A stretch of 64,000 nt of DNA, from contig CAWIXH010000013.1 in the NCBI GenBank assembly GCA_963839995.1, positions 124,001 to 188,000 of the forward strand, read 5' to 3'. The DNA comes from CAWIUB01 sp963839995. GTDB taxonomy: Bacteria; Actinomycetota; Actinomycetes; Mycobacteriales; Jatrophihabitantaceae. Positions 55,213 to 63,660 of this stretch are shown here, piece after piece. Position numbers and translations under genes: made by a program. Every line of letters starts with the position of its first letter. The first letter of the stretch is position 1. Below the pieces are notes generated by a model, which searched no databases, was not told the DNA's origin, and was given only the letters and a program-made list of their open reading frames with translations.

Positions 55213-55740
55213 TCAGCAGGACGCTCGCTGTCGATCACGGCGGGCACGAAGGTCTACTCGCCAGCGTCGAGTTGAGCTTTCCACCCGGCAATACTGTAAG
55301 TGCCGTTCTGTCGGCTCCGTGCGGTGAGCGCCCACACCCAAGCGGTCACCGACCGGCCGCGCTGCGTCGGGTTGCCAGTGGTCTGGCACATCGAGTACCC
55401 GCGCCTCGCCTAGGGCGCTGTGGCGTTGGCGCGGTGGAAGAATTCGCCGGCCACCGCGCCGCAGCACGATGTCCCGTAGCTCATCCCGGCAGTACCGCCA
55501 CTGCCCGCCGCCCGCGGTCAGCACCGCGTGCGGCAGCAGCCCGTCCCGCCGCCACCGGTGCAACGTGTTGCGGTGCACCCCCAGCAACACGGCCGCCTCC
55601 CCCGGCCTCAGCCACCGCTTCTCATCGATCCGCCGCGGCACCGGTTGCGGCGGTCGGGGCACCAGCAGCCCGGCCGGCGGCAGCCCCGCCCGCCGGGCTG
55701 ACCGGATCCGCCAGCTCACCGCACGGGGCGTCAGCCCCAC
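55213..55740 (-). pseudogene. HTH (excisionase/MerR-like) regulator, copy A, degraded ends
   Basis: GLTPRAVSWRIRSARRAGLP, RRIDEKRWLRPGEAAVLLGV, HRNTLHRWRRDGLLPHAVLT and WRYCRDELRDIVL form a helix-turn-helix of the DNA-binding excisionase type. The region before GLTPRA is deleted relative to copy B (61200-61619). After the HTH the frame runs into unrelated sequence. Confidence 0.6.
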
Positions 55741-56352
55741 GACCGGGGCCTGCAGTATCTACTGACGACGCGCCTCCCAGCCCTTCGTCGATGTGATCGG
55801 TCGTGCCGTCCACGGCGATCTAGAGATAGTTGTTGGCTGCTGCGGCAATGTGGCGCCGGAGCCGCCGTACGCCGAGCTGCTCGAGTCCCGACGCGCAGCC
55901 GGCCGCTGCGGTGTCGGCCACCGGCCGACTAGCGTCGACCTCACCGATGCGGGCGAGCTCTTGTGCACCTCGGAAGCAAACTGCCACCGGCGGCCCACAT
56001 GGCGCGGATGCTGGCGGGGGTGGTCTGCCGAGGCGACACTGGTACCCGCACGTTCGCACGGCGATGAACCTCCGCACCCCGGCTAGTAGTCGTGGGTCAT
56101 CGTCGATGCCCGGCCTTTCTTCATGGGCAGCGACGCCTGGGTGCGGTCCAGCGCCTGCACCGAGGACTTCGCGTCCAGGCACAGCACGATCGCTTGCTGC
56201 GGCGGGTTGAGATACAACCCGACGACGTCGATCAGCTTCTCCTCGAAGCGTGGCGGCATACCGTTCGCACTGTCGCCGCCAACGGCCGGCGGTGATCGTC
56301 TCGATAGTCTGAACCGTCGGACGGCGGCTGGGGGTGGTCAGGTTGCCGGGTT

Positions 56353-56555
56353 GTGCTGATTCGGGTCCGCTCGGCGGCCGACCTGCCCGCGTGCGTCGCC
56401 GTGCTGCGGCGCGCTCACCAGGCGGACAGGGGTATCCGGCGCGGTGGCCGAGCAACCCGGCAGGCTGGCTGCGCCCGGCGGGACTGCTCAGGTCGCGGGT
56501 CGCCCTCCAGGAGGACGCAGTCCCCGGCCGCGTCGCCGTGACCCGCGGAGTGAAC
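56353..56555 (+). pseudogene. N-terminal part of a GNAT N-acetyltransferase
   Basis: VLIRVRSAADLPACVAVLRR then AHQAD, and after a frameshift near 56430 GYPARWPSNPAGWLRPAGLL. This is the start of a GNAT-fold acetyltransferase. The C-terminal part is at 57175-57419, beyond IS630 fragments. Confidence 0.65.
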
Positions 56556-56584
56556 AGCAGGCTTGCGCGGCAGGCGACCGGACG

Positions 56585-56887
56585 TGCTTGGTCGGTCAGC
56601 TCCCGGAACCAGCGTTCGACCAGGTTCACCCACGACGATGAGGTCGGGGTGAAGTGCAGGTGGAAGCGGGGATGCTTGGCCAGCCAGGTCGTGACGTCGG
56701 GGTGCTTGTGGGTGGTGTAGTTGTCACAGATCAGATGCACCTGCAGGCCCTTGGGTACTTCGCGGTCGATCTTGCGGAGGAACTTCAGGAACTCCTGGTG
56801 CCGGTGCCGAGGTAGGCATTGGCCGATGACCGTGCCGGTGAGCACATCCAACGCGGCGAACAGCGTCGTCGTGCCGTTTCTCTCGCT
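56585..56887 (-). pseudogene. IS630-family transposase fragment (DDE core)
   Basis: ERNGTTTLFAALDVLTG, HLICDNYTTHKHPDVTTWLA (second Asp), FTPTSSSWVNLVERWFREL (Glu): IS630 core. Its natural C-terminal continuation is not on its downstream side but at 56985-57157. Confidence 0.8.
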
Positions 56888-56984
56888 ATGCGGTGAGGAC
56901 GCCGGACAGCTCTATGAGGGCAGCACCCACGCGGTCTGGCTCCACGACCATATGCAGATGCTCACCGTGCAGTGGTGTGTCTCA

Positions 56985-57157
56985 TCATTGATTGACTGAT
57001 TGGAGTGCGACTCGTCCGCGGGCGATCTTGGCGAGGATGTCGTCGGCGGTTGCGGTCCAGACGAACGGTTTCGGGTCCGTGTTGTGCGCGGTGAGGTATT
57101 CCTCGATCTTGGCGATCAAGTCCGGGACGGAGTGGAACACACCGCGGCGCAGGGCTG
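56985..57157 (-). pseudogene. IS630-family transposase fragment (C-terminus)
   Basis: LRRGVFHSVPDLIAKIEEYL, NTDPKPFVWTATADDILAKI, ending ALQSVNQ: IS630 C-terminus. It lies upstream of the core fragment on the same strand, so the two are in swapped order or come from two insertions. Confidence 0.75.
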
Positions 57158-57174
57158 AGAGCACCGGGCTGGCC

Positions 57175-57419
57175 GGGTCATCCGGCTGTTCGTGGACCCG
57201 GCAGGGCGGGGCCGCGGCGTGGGGCGACTGCTACTCGACGGCGCGGCGGCGTCCGCGGTCAAGCGCGACTTGCAGCCGGCTGCTCCACGTCTTCGACGAC
57301 GCCCAGGACGCCATCGCCGTGTACGAACGAGCCGGTTGTCGCTGGCCGGCACCGGCGACGCATCCTGGTCGACACCCTGAGGGGCCACCTCGACGCTGCG
57401 GTACTACGTCAAGCCATAG
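57175..57419 (+). pseudogene. C-terminal part of a GNAT N-acetyltransferase
   Basis: VIRLFVDPAGRGRGVGRLLL is the acetyl-CoA-binding Q/RxxGxG/A loop. After frameshifts, HVFDDAQDAIAVYERAG and LRYYVKP follow. Together with 56353-56555 this makes one acetyltransferase split by IS630. Confidence 0.68.
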
Positions 57420-57564
57420 AGCCTGCGACCGAACCATCCCCAGTCGTAGCCGCAGGCAGGGCGCTTCGTCCGGCGGGCTGGCTGGGTCACGCCGCCACAC
57501 GGATGAGCACCGTTGACCGCGGCCGGCGGGGGGCTGCGCCTTCGGTGACGGCGCCTCGAGGGTT

Positions 57565-59187
57565 TTAGTAGTCCATGCCGCCCATGTCGGGGGCACCGGC
57601 GGCCGCGTGGCCCTTCTCCGGTTTGTCGGCGATGACCGCCTCCGTGGTCAGGAACAGCGCGGCGATCGACGCGGCGTTCTGCAGCGCCGACCGGGTCACC
57701 TTGGCCGGCTCGACGATGCCCGCCTCGAACATGTCGACGTACTCGCCGGTTTCGGCGTTCAGACCGTGGCCGGCCGGCAGACTCGCCACCTTCTCGGCCA
57801 CCACACCGCCTTCGAGGCCGGCGTTGATCGCGATCTGCTTGAGCGGCGCGGTGAGCGCGACCTTGACGATGTTCGCGCCGGTCGCCTCGTCACCGGTCAG
57901 GTCCAGCTTCTCGAACGCAGTGCCGACCGCGTTGGACAGGGCCACGCCGCCGCCGGCCAGCAGCCCCTCTTCGACGGCCGCCTTCGCGTTGCGCACGGCG
58001 TCCTCGATGCGGTGCTTGCGCTCCTTGAGCTCGACCTCGGTGGCAGCGCCGACCTTGATCACCGCGACACCGCCGGCCAGCTTGGCCAGACGCTCCTGCA
58101 GCTTCTCCCGGTCGTAGTCCGAGTCGCTCTTCTCGATCTCGGCGCGGATCTGGTTGACCCGGCCCTGGATCTGCTCCGCCTCACCGGCACCTTCGACGAT
58201 CGTCGTCTCATCCTTCGAGACGACGACTCTGCGGGCCCGGCCGAGCAGGTCGAGTCCGGTGTTCTCCAGCGTCAGGCCCACGGTTGCGGAGATCACCTGA
58301 GCACCGGTCAGGATCGCGATATCGCCGAGCATCGCCTTACGGCGGTCGCCGAAGCCGGGGGCCTTCACGGCGACCGAGGGGAACGTGCCGCGGATCTTGT
58401 TGACAACCAGGGTGGCCAGGGCTTCATCCGCGACGTCTTCGGCAATGATCGCCAGCGGCTTGCCAGTCTGCATCACCTTCTCCAGCAGCGGCAGCAGGTC
58501 CTTCACGTTGGAGATCTTCGACTCGACGATCAGGATGTACGGGTCATCGAGCACCGTCTCCATCCGCTCGGCGTCGGTCACGAAGTAGGGGCTGATGTAG
58601 CCCTTGTCGAAGCGCATCCCCTCGGTCAGCTCCAACTCCAGCCCGAAGGTGTTGGATTCCTCGACGGTGACGACGCCCTCCTTGCCGACCTTGTCCAGGG
58701 CCTCGGCGATTACCGCACCGATGCTGGTGTCCGCGGCCGAGATCGACGCGGTCGCCGCGATCTGCTCCTTCGTCTCGACGTCCTGGGCGGCGTGCAGCAG
58801 GGCTTCGGACACCGCCGCGACAGCCTTCTCGATGCCCCGCTTGAGCGCCATCGGGTTAGCGCCGGCCGCCACGTTGCGCAGGCCTTCCTTGACCAGGGCC
58901 TGGGCCAGCACGGTCGCCGTGGTGGTTCCGTCACCGGCCACGTCGTCGGTCTTCTTCGCTACTTCCTTGACCAGCGCGGCACCAAGGTTCTCGTAGGGGT
59001 GCTCCAGCTCGATCTCCTTGGCGATGCTCACCCCATCGTTGGTGATCGTGGGGGCCCCCCACCTCTTGTCCAGCACCACGTTGCGGCCCTTCGCGCCGAG
59101 CGTCACCTTCACCGCGTCGGCGAGGATGTTCATGCCGCGCTCCAGGGCGCGGCGGGCCTCCTCATCGAACGCAATCATCTTGGCCAT
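57565..59187 (-). CDS. groEL: chaperonin GroEL
   Basis: 540-residue Hsp60. AGDGTTTATVLAQALVKEGL (ATP site), GAGEAEQIQGRVNQIRAEIE, NAGLEGGVVAEKVASLPAGH, and the short C-terminal GGMDY tail. ATG at 59187 gives MAKMIAFDEEARRALERGMN. No groES is adjacent, so this is a solitary groEL, as is common for the second copy in actinobacteria. A perfect CIRCE 106 bp upstream implies HrcA repression. Confidence 0.96.
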   Translation of the reverse strand: MAKMIAFDEEARRALERGMNILADAVKVTLGAKGRNVVLDKRWGAPTITNDGVSIAKEIELEHPYENLGAALVKEVAKKTDDVAGDGTTTATVLAQALVKEGLRNVAAGANPMALKRGIEKAVAAVSEALLHAAQDVETKEQIAATASISAADTSIGAVIAEALDKVGKEGVVTVEESNTFGLELELTEGMRFDKGYISPYFVTDAERMETVLDDPYILIVESKISNVKDLLPLLEKVMQTGKPLAIIAEDVADEALATLVVNKIRGTFPSVAVKAPGFGDRRKAMLGDIAILTGAQVISATVGLTLENTGLDLLGRARRVVVSKDETTIVEGAGEAEQIQGRVNQIRAEIEKSDSDYDREKLQERLAKLAGGVAVIKVGAATEVELKERKHRIEDAVRNAKAAVEEGLLAGGGVALSNAVGTAFEKLDLTGDEATGANIVKVALTAPLKQIAINAGLEGGVVAEKVASLPAGHGLNAETGEYVDMFEAGIVEPAKVTRSALQNAASIAALFLTTEAVIADKPEKGHAAAGAPDMGGMDY

Positions 59188-59292
59188 GGTCGTTGTCCTT
59201 TGCCTATCTCGTGCCAGATCAGCACTGGGTGGACCGACCGGCGATGCCCGCGACGGACGGCGCCCAATTGCTGGACGCCTCATCGGGATCGA

Positions 59293-59319
59293 TTAGCACT
59301 CACAAGACGAGAGTGCTAA
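59293..59319. promoter_or_regulatory. CIRCE operator of groEL
   Basis: TTAGCACTC-N9-GAGTGCTAA, an exact match to the CIRCE consensus, 106 bp upstream of the groEL start. Bound by HrcA, encoded at 8194-9213. Confidence 0.96.
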
Positions 59320-59678
59320 CTCAGGTGTAGCACTCGGCCCCGACAACCGCAACAGACCGGCCCGCTCCGACGGTGTCCGCGGACGCTCACCGACACTCCT
59401 CACCCGGCGCGGACAACCGATCGGCAGGGCGATCCACGCAGACGGTGAGGCCGTGGCCCGGACTGCCGGCTGTCCCGTTAGCACCGCGAGGTCGCCAACG
59501 ACGCGGTTCGGATGGTTGGGCCACATGTGCAAGAGTTTTGCGCCGGCTGGTCATGGGGTACACCAGCCGCCCGACGATGCCCCCACGATCACGGCGCGCT
59601 ATGAAGAGGCGCCGGGCGTGATCAAGTGGGACTCTGCGCAGTGCACCACCGCGTACAAGCAGGTACGACATCCATCGG
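59320..59678. other. gap upstream of groEL
   Basis: About 360 bp. Beyond the CIRCE site no gene or known motif is recognised. Confidence 0.4.
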
Positions 59679-60065
59679 TCAGCCGAGTAGGTGGAGCAGT
59701 GTGCTTCCGACTGGGCCGAGCCAGTGCGCGATGGTGGTGATCGCGGTGCCGAGGCTGCTCGCTGAGGTGATGATCGCTCCGGCCTTCCGAGCGGCGGCGA
59801 GTAGACCTGACAGGCGATCCGCGGTGTCGCGGTGGGTTGCTTGACCTGTGATCATCTGGTGGTCGAGGTCGGCCAGCTCGGCGTCGGCGCGTGCGTGCTC
59901 GTCGGCGTCGAGGGACAGGTCGCTGAGGTGAGCACGGACGGCTCGGACCGCGGCGATAACCTCGGGCGGAGCCATGACATACCCGTGCTGGCCACCGCGC
60001 ACGGTTTGATCCCCGGCGACGTTGTTCACAACTGCGGCGTGCTGGTTTCCGATATTGAATGTCAT
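59679..60065 (-). CDS. small protein with an NNVAGDQ-type motif, partner of the FHA protein
   Basis: 128 residues. The N-terminus reads MTFNIGNQHAAVVNNVAGDQ, then TVRGGQ, an Asn/Gly/Gln-rich strand-like segment. Next is a helical domain (VIAAVRAVRAHLSDLSLDAD, with acidic EHARADAELADLDHQ) and a hydrophobic C-terminus (TTIAHWLGPVGSTLLHLL). It starts one base after the FHA gene stop (TGAGATG), with GGAGGG inside that gene's end. The motif recurs in the FHA protein, suggesting a shared assembly. Function unknown. Confidence 0.7.
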   Translation of the reverse strand: MTFNIGNQHAAVVNNVAGDQTVRGGQHGYVMAPPEVIAAVRAVRAHLSDLSLDADEHARADAELADLDHQMITGQATHRDTADRLSGLLAAARKAGAIITSASSLGTAITTIAHWLGPVGSTLLHLLG

Positions 60066-60066
60066 C

Positions 60067-60900
60067 TCAACGCCCTCCGCTGGTCCCCTGTGGGTGCTGT
60101 CCGTATTCAGGCCAGGGCGGCGGCGTCACGGGCAGGGTCTGGTCGATGCGCCGGCGCCGAGACGCGGCGACCACGTGCAGGACGATGCCGACAATGATCA
60201 GCAGCATGCCAAGCAAGGCGACTGCCCAGCCGACCAGCCCCACCGGGTAGCCGTGGATCGACCACGGCGAGTCCTGGATGGGCTGCCTGGGGTCGGCGCT
60301 GTCGATGCTGTTACCGACCTGCGACAGGAACCTGAGCAATGGCACGGCGAACGCCGCCAGACCGATGACCAACAGGGTGAAACCAACCCAGACCAGTCGG
60401 CGCGCTCGGGTGCGGGTGGCGGCTATGTCACGCAGGAAGCTATTGCGCTGCTGCACGACTGTCTGCAGGTAGGCGTTGTATTGGCTTCCGCCGATGTTGT
60501 TCAGCTGGCCGGCGTACTGGTCGCGGGCCGTGAAGGATGTCCGCACAGGCGGCTGCGCGGCGGGCGCCATCCGCGAAGTGGGCGGACCTTCTGCCGCCCC
60601 CTCGACCCGAGCAACGACCGGGCCGAAGCCCACCACGTCACCGAGCCGAAGCCGCTGACAGGTGCGGACCGGCACGCCGTTGACCGTCGTTCCGGACAGC
60701 GAGCCGAGGTCCTCGACCACAACCCGACCGTTTGACGCGGTCAGCGCCGCATGCACCCGGCTGACCCGCGGGTCATCCAGCCGCACGTCAGCCTGTCCGC
60801 GACCGACCGTCACCCGCCCCGACGCCAACGGGATCGTCTGTCCGGTCAGCGACTCGGGCGCGATCACAACCAGCCTCGAGAGCTGCATTGCGCTAGCCAT
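60067..60900 (-). CDS. FHA-domain membrane protein with an NNIGGSQ motif
   Basis: 277 residues. N-terminal FHA domain (VTVGRGQADVRLDDPRVSRV, HAALTASNGRVVVEDLGSLS, GTTVNGVPV), the phosphothreonine-binding fold. A linker holds ARDQYAGQLNNIGGSQYNAY, followed by a helix and two to three membrane segments (VWVGFTLLVIGLAAFAVPLL; VGLVGWAVALLGMLLIIVGI). The cytosolic FHA may read Ser/Thr kinase signals at the membrane. Coupled to the downstream small gene. Confidence 0.8.
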   Translation of the reverse strand: MASAMQLSRLVVIAPESLTGQTIPLASGRVTVGRGQADVRLDDPRVSRVHAALTASNGRVVVEDLGSLSGTTVNGVPVRTCQRLRLGDVVGFGPVVARVEGAAEGPPTSRMAPAAQPPVRTSFTARDQYAGQLNNIGGSQYNAYLQTVVQQRNSFLRDIAATRTRARRLVWVGFTLLVIGLAAFAVPLLRFLSQVGNSIDSADPRQPIQDSPWSIHGYPVGLVGWAVALLGMLLIIVGIVLHVVAASRRRRIDQTLPVTPPPWPEYGQHPQGTSGGR

Positions 60901-61199
60901 GTCGGCGCCTTTCTGTACTGCCCTACGGAGGCACCGGACGGCGATCGTGATACAGGACGTCGGCACTGGCCAGGCTGATTGCTTCGCAGGTCATGACAGC
61001 CCGCGGCCCAGAGCATGACCATCCACCCAATCTGGGTGAAGCTCGCAACGGACTCGGGCACTGCGCCGCCCCACGTATCGGCAGGGGCAAGCTCGTCGCT
61101 ACCTGCCGATACACGCAGATCAAGCGGTCGCGCGCGACCGTACATAGGCGATCCGGCAGCGGGTGATCCGGCAGCCAACATCGGGTCGGTATCGGCGAT

Positions 61200-61619
61200 T
61201 CCACGGTGCACCCCCAGCAACGCCGCCGCCTCCCCCGGCCTCAGCCACCGCTTCTCATCGATCCGCCGCGGCACCGCCTGCCGCGCCCGGGCACCAGCAC
61301 CCCGGCCGGCGGCAGCCCAGCCCGCCGAGCCGCCCGGATCCCGCCAGCTCACCGCACTGGGCGTCAGCCCCACGATCGGCGCCATCGCCGCCGCCGGCCA
61401 CCCGGCCTCGGCGAGCACCGCCATCAGCCGCCCAGTCGCCGCCCGCGCCGCCGACCGCTGCCCGCCCCGGGGCCTGCGCTTCCACCCGCAGGGGCGATGG
61501 TCAGCGCACGCACAACCCCAGTGGGCAGACGGGTGGTGGGCGGCATGCACCGCAGTATCTACTGACGACCCGCCTCCTCCTCCCACCCCGTCGTCGAGGT
61601 GATCGGTCGTGCCGGCCAC
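61200..61619 (-). pseudogene. HTH regulator, copy B, truncated
   Basis: Retains the upstream part lost in copy A (LMAVLAEAGWPAAAMAPIVG, LTPSAVSWR) and RRIDEKRWLRPGEAAALLGV, but is cut right after GVHR, where copy A continues NTLHRW. Frame slips occur in the middle. The flanking DNA (GGCACGACCGATCAC region) also matches copy A, so the two are direct repeats about 5.8 kb apart. Confidence 0.6.
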
Positions 61620-61922
61620 GGCGACACAGCAATAGTCGTCGTCCGCCGTGATCGGCGGGACCGTTTACCACGAAAGCCGCGCGGATCCGTCGCTCAGCGT
61701 GACTGAGGCACGAGACCTGCCGTCCAAATAACCGTCGTTCCGGTACAGCCGGCACGCGCTGAGCAATCGCGCGTTATCGGCACCGATCGATCGTTCTGGC
61801 GCAGCGCGGCCGTGATCAATCACACTGTATTGCCGATGACGCGCGCCCCCCTTCCCGCTACTCCCCATGTCGTCAATTTCCGCACATTCTGGCGACAACG
61901 GGGAGGAAGCGAGCGCGCGGGC

Positions 61923-62132
61923 TCAGACGAACTGGGCGGCGTGCACGGCCTTGGCGTCGGGCTGGTCGTAGACCGAGTGCAGCATCGCGTTGAACCATCC
62001 CCCAGCCCGTCTTGAAGTCATGTCCATCAGGCAGAACGTGTCGTGGGTGCGCCACCGCTGCCAGGAGGCGCCGTCCAGGGTCGCGCGCAGGGAAGCCCAC
62101 CAGACCGGTGCCGGGCTAAGGCGTGGTATCAA
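61923..62132 (-). pseudogene. IS256-family transposase scrap
   Basis: GGWFNAMLHSVYDQPDAKAV then HAAQF resembles the IS256 motif MVxALLHSVYxQPDAxxVxAQ. Ends abruptly. Confidence 0.55.
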
Positions 62133-62199
62133 CGACCGCGCTCCAGCCCTCGGGACTGATCGGGAACGAGATGTGTTCGTGGGTGATCAGCCACTGATC

Positions 62200-62430
62200 A
62201 TCCATACGCCGGACGCACACGCAGCCGGATCCGCACCGGCCGCCCACCGACCGCAGCATCGGCCAGCGTCGCTCGTAGCGGCTATGCACCTGACCCGAGC
62301 GCTCACCGCAGCCCGGACACGGCGCAGTACCGCCGCGGGCCCGCGCCGCGATCTCCACGACACCGCCCACTCTTGCGATCTGCTCGATCACCACCCCAGC
62401 CAGGCCCGGCAACAACCCGGCTGAACCTCC
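62200..62430 (-). pseudogene. ISL3-family transposase N-terminal scrap
   Basis: LAGVVIEQIARVGGVVEIAA then PCPGCGERSGQVHSRYERR is the zinc-finger N-terminus of ISL3 transposases. After RYERR one base is missing, and LADAAVGGRPVRIRLRVR continues in another frame, then ends. Confidence 0.65.
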
Positions 62431-62467
62431 CCCAAAACCGTGAAGGCATGCGCTATGAGGAGTAGTC

Positions 62468-62758
62468 ATGCCAGAGACGCGAAGGAAGTTCGACAAGGAG
62501 TTTCGTGAGGGGGCTGTGCGGATCGTCCGGGAGACCGGCAAACCGATCGCGCAGGTCGCCCGTGATCTCGGGATCAACGAGGGCACGCTGGGCAACTGGT
62601 GTGCCAAGGATCGTGCCGAGCGGGAGGGCACCGACACGCTGTCCGTCGCGGACATCGACGAGTTGAAGCGGCTGCGCAGCGAGAACGCCGAGCTGCGGAT
62701 GGAGCGCGATGTCCTCAAGCGCTCCGTGGTCCTGTGGGTGAAGGAGGCGACGAGGTGA
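62468..62758 (+). CDS. IS3-family transposase OrfA
   Basis: 96 residues. HTH_Tnp_1: RRKFDKEFREGAVRIVRETG, QVARDLGINEGTLGNWCAKD, then a leucine-zipper-like helix (LKRLRSENAELRMERDVLKR). It is followed by OrfB with a 4-bp overlap (GTGA). Confidence 0.9.
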   Translation: MPETRRKFDKEFREGAVRIVRETGKPIAQVARDLGINEGTLGNWCAKDRAEREGTDTLSVADIDELKRLRSENAELRMERDVLKRSVVLWVKEATR

Positions 62759-63660
62759 GCGTGGCACGCTTCATCGCCGACCAGAGGACCTTCTACCGCG
62801 TCCCGTACGCGGTGTGCTGCGCGATCCTGGGGGTCAGCGTGTCCTGGCTCTACAAGTGGGTTGACCGGCCGGCCACCGCACGTCAACGCCGCCGCGCCGC
62901 GTTGGACGCCGAGGTGCTGAAGATGTTCAAGGCCTCCAAGCGCACCTACGGCTCGCCGCGCATCCACGTCGATCTGCTGGAGGCCGGCTGGACAGTGAGC
63001 GTGAACACGGTCGCGGACTCGATGCGCCGTCAAGGACTGCAGGGACGCAAACCCAGGCACAGCAAGGGATTGACGAAGCAAGACAGGAAGGCACCCAAGT
63101 TCCCGGACCTGCTCGAACGCGACTTCACCGCCCCGGCGCCGAACCTGAAGTGGTGCGGGGACATAACCGAGATCCCGACCGATGAAGGCAAGCTCTACCT
63201 CGCGACCGTCCTTGATCTTTTCTCTCGCAAGTTGCTGGCCTGCCCGACAAGTGAGCATCCGAACGCGCAGCTGGCCTGCGACGCGATCAAGATCGCCGCT
63301 GCGGTGCGCGGCGGCCGCGACGAGATCGACGGCGTGATCTTCCACAGCGATCGCGGCTCCACCTACACCGCGTCGAGTTTCACTTTGCTGTGTAAGGACA
63401 AGCTCGGTATCAGGCAGTCGATGGGCAGGGTCGGTTCATGTTTCGACAACGCCGCCGCGGAGTCGTTCTTCTCCACCCTCGAGCACGAGGTCCTGTCCCG
63501 GCACCACTTCACCACCAAAGCCGAAGCACGCACCGTGGTCCTCGCCTGGTGCCACGAGTTCTACAACACCAGCCGGCGGCACAGTTCGGCGGCGATGATG
63601 ACGCCGAACGACTACGAGCACGCCGCCGCACAACCTGGCCAGGGGCAGGAGGCGGCCTGA
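62755..63660 (+). CDS. IS3-family transposase OrfB (integrase core)
   Basis: 301 residues from GTG at 62755. Integrase catalytic core: WCGDITEIPTDEGKLYLATV (D), VIFHSDRGSTYTASSF (D), DNAAAESFFSTLEHEVL (E), giving DDE. SRRHSSAAMMTPNDYE ends the core. Apparently intact and likely expressed with OrfA by frameshifting or coupling. Confidence 0.92.
   Translation: MSVARFIADQRTFYRVPYAVCCAILGVSVSWLYKWVDRPATARQRRRAALDAEVLKMFKASKRTYGSPRIHVDLLEAGWTVSVNTVADSMRRQGLQGRKPRHSKGLTKQDRKAPKFPDLLERDFTAPAPNLKWCGDITEIPTDEGKLYLATVLDLFSRKLLACPTSEHPNAQLACDAIKIAAAVRGGRDEIDGVIFHSDRGSTYTASSFTLLCKDKLGIRQSMGRVGSCFDNAAAESFFSTLEHEVLSRHHFTTKAEARTVVLAWCHEFYNTSRRHSSAAMMTPNDYEHAAAQPGQGQEAA

Noticed and set aside
59320..59678. 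groES upstream of groEL
   Set aside because: No GroES-like sequence is present in the gap on either strand.
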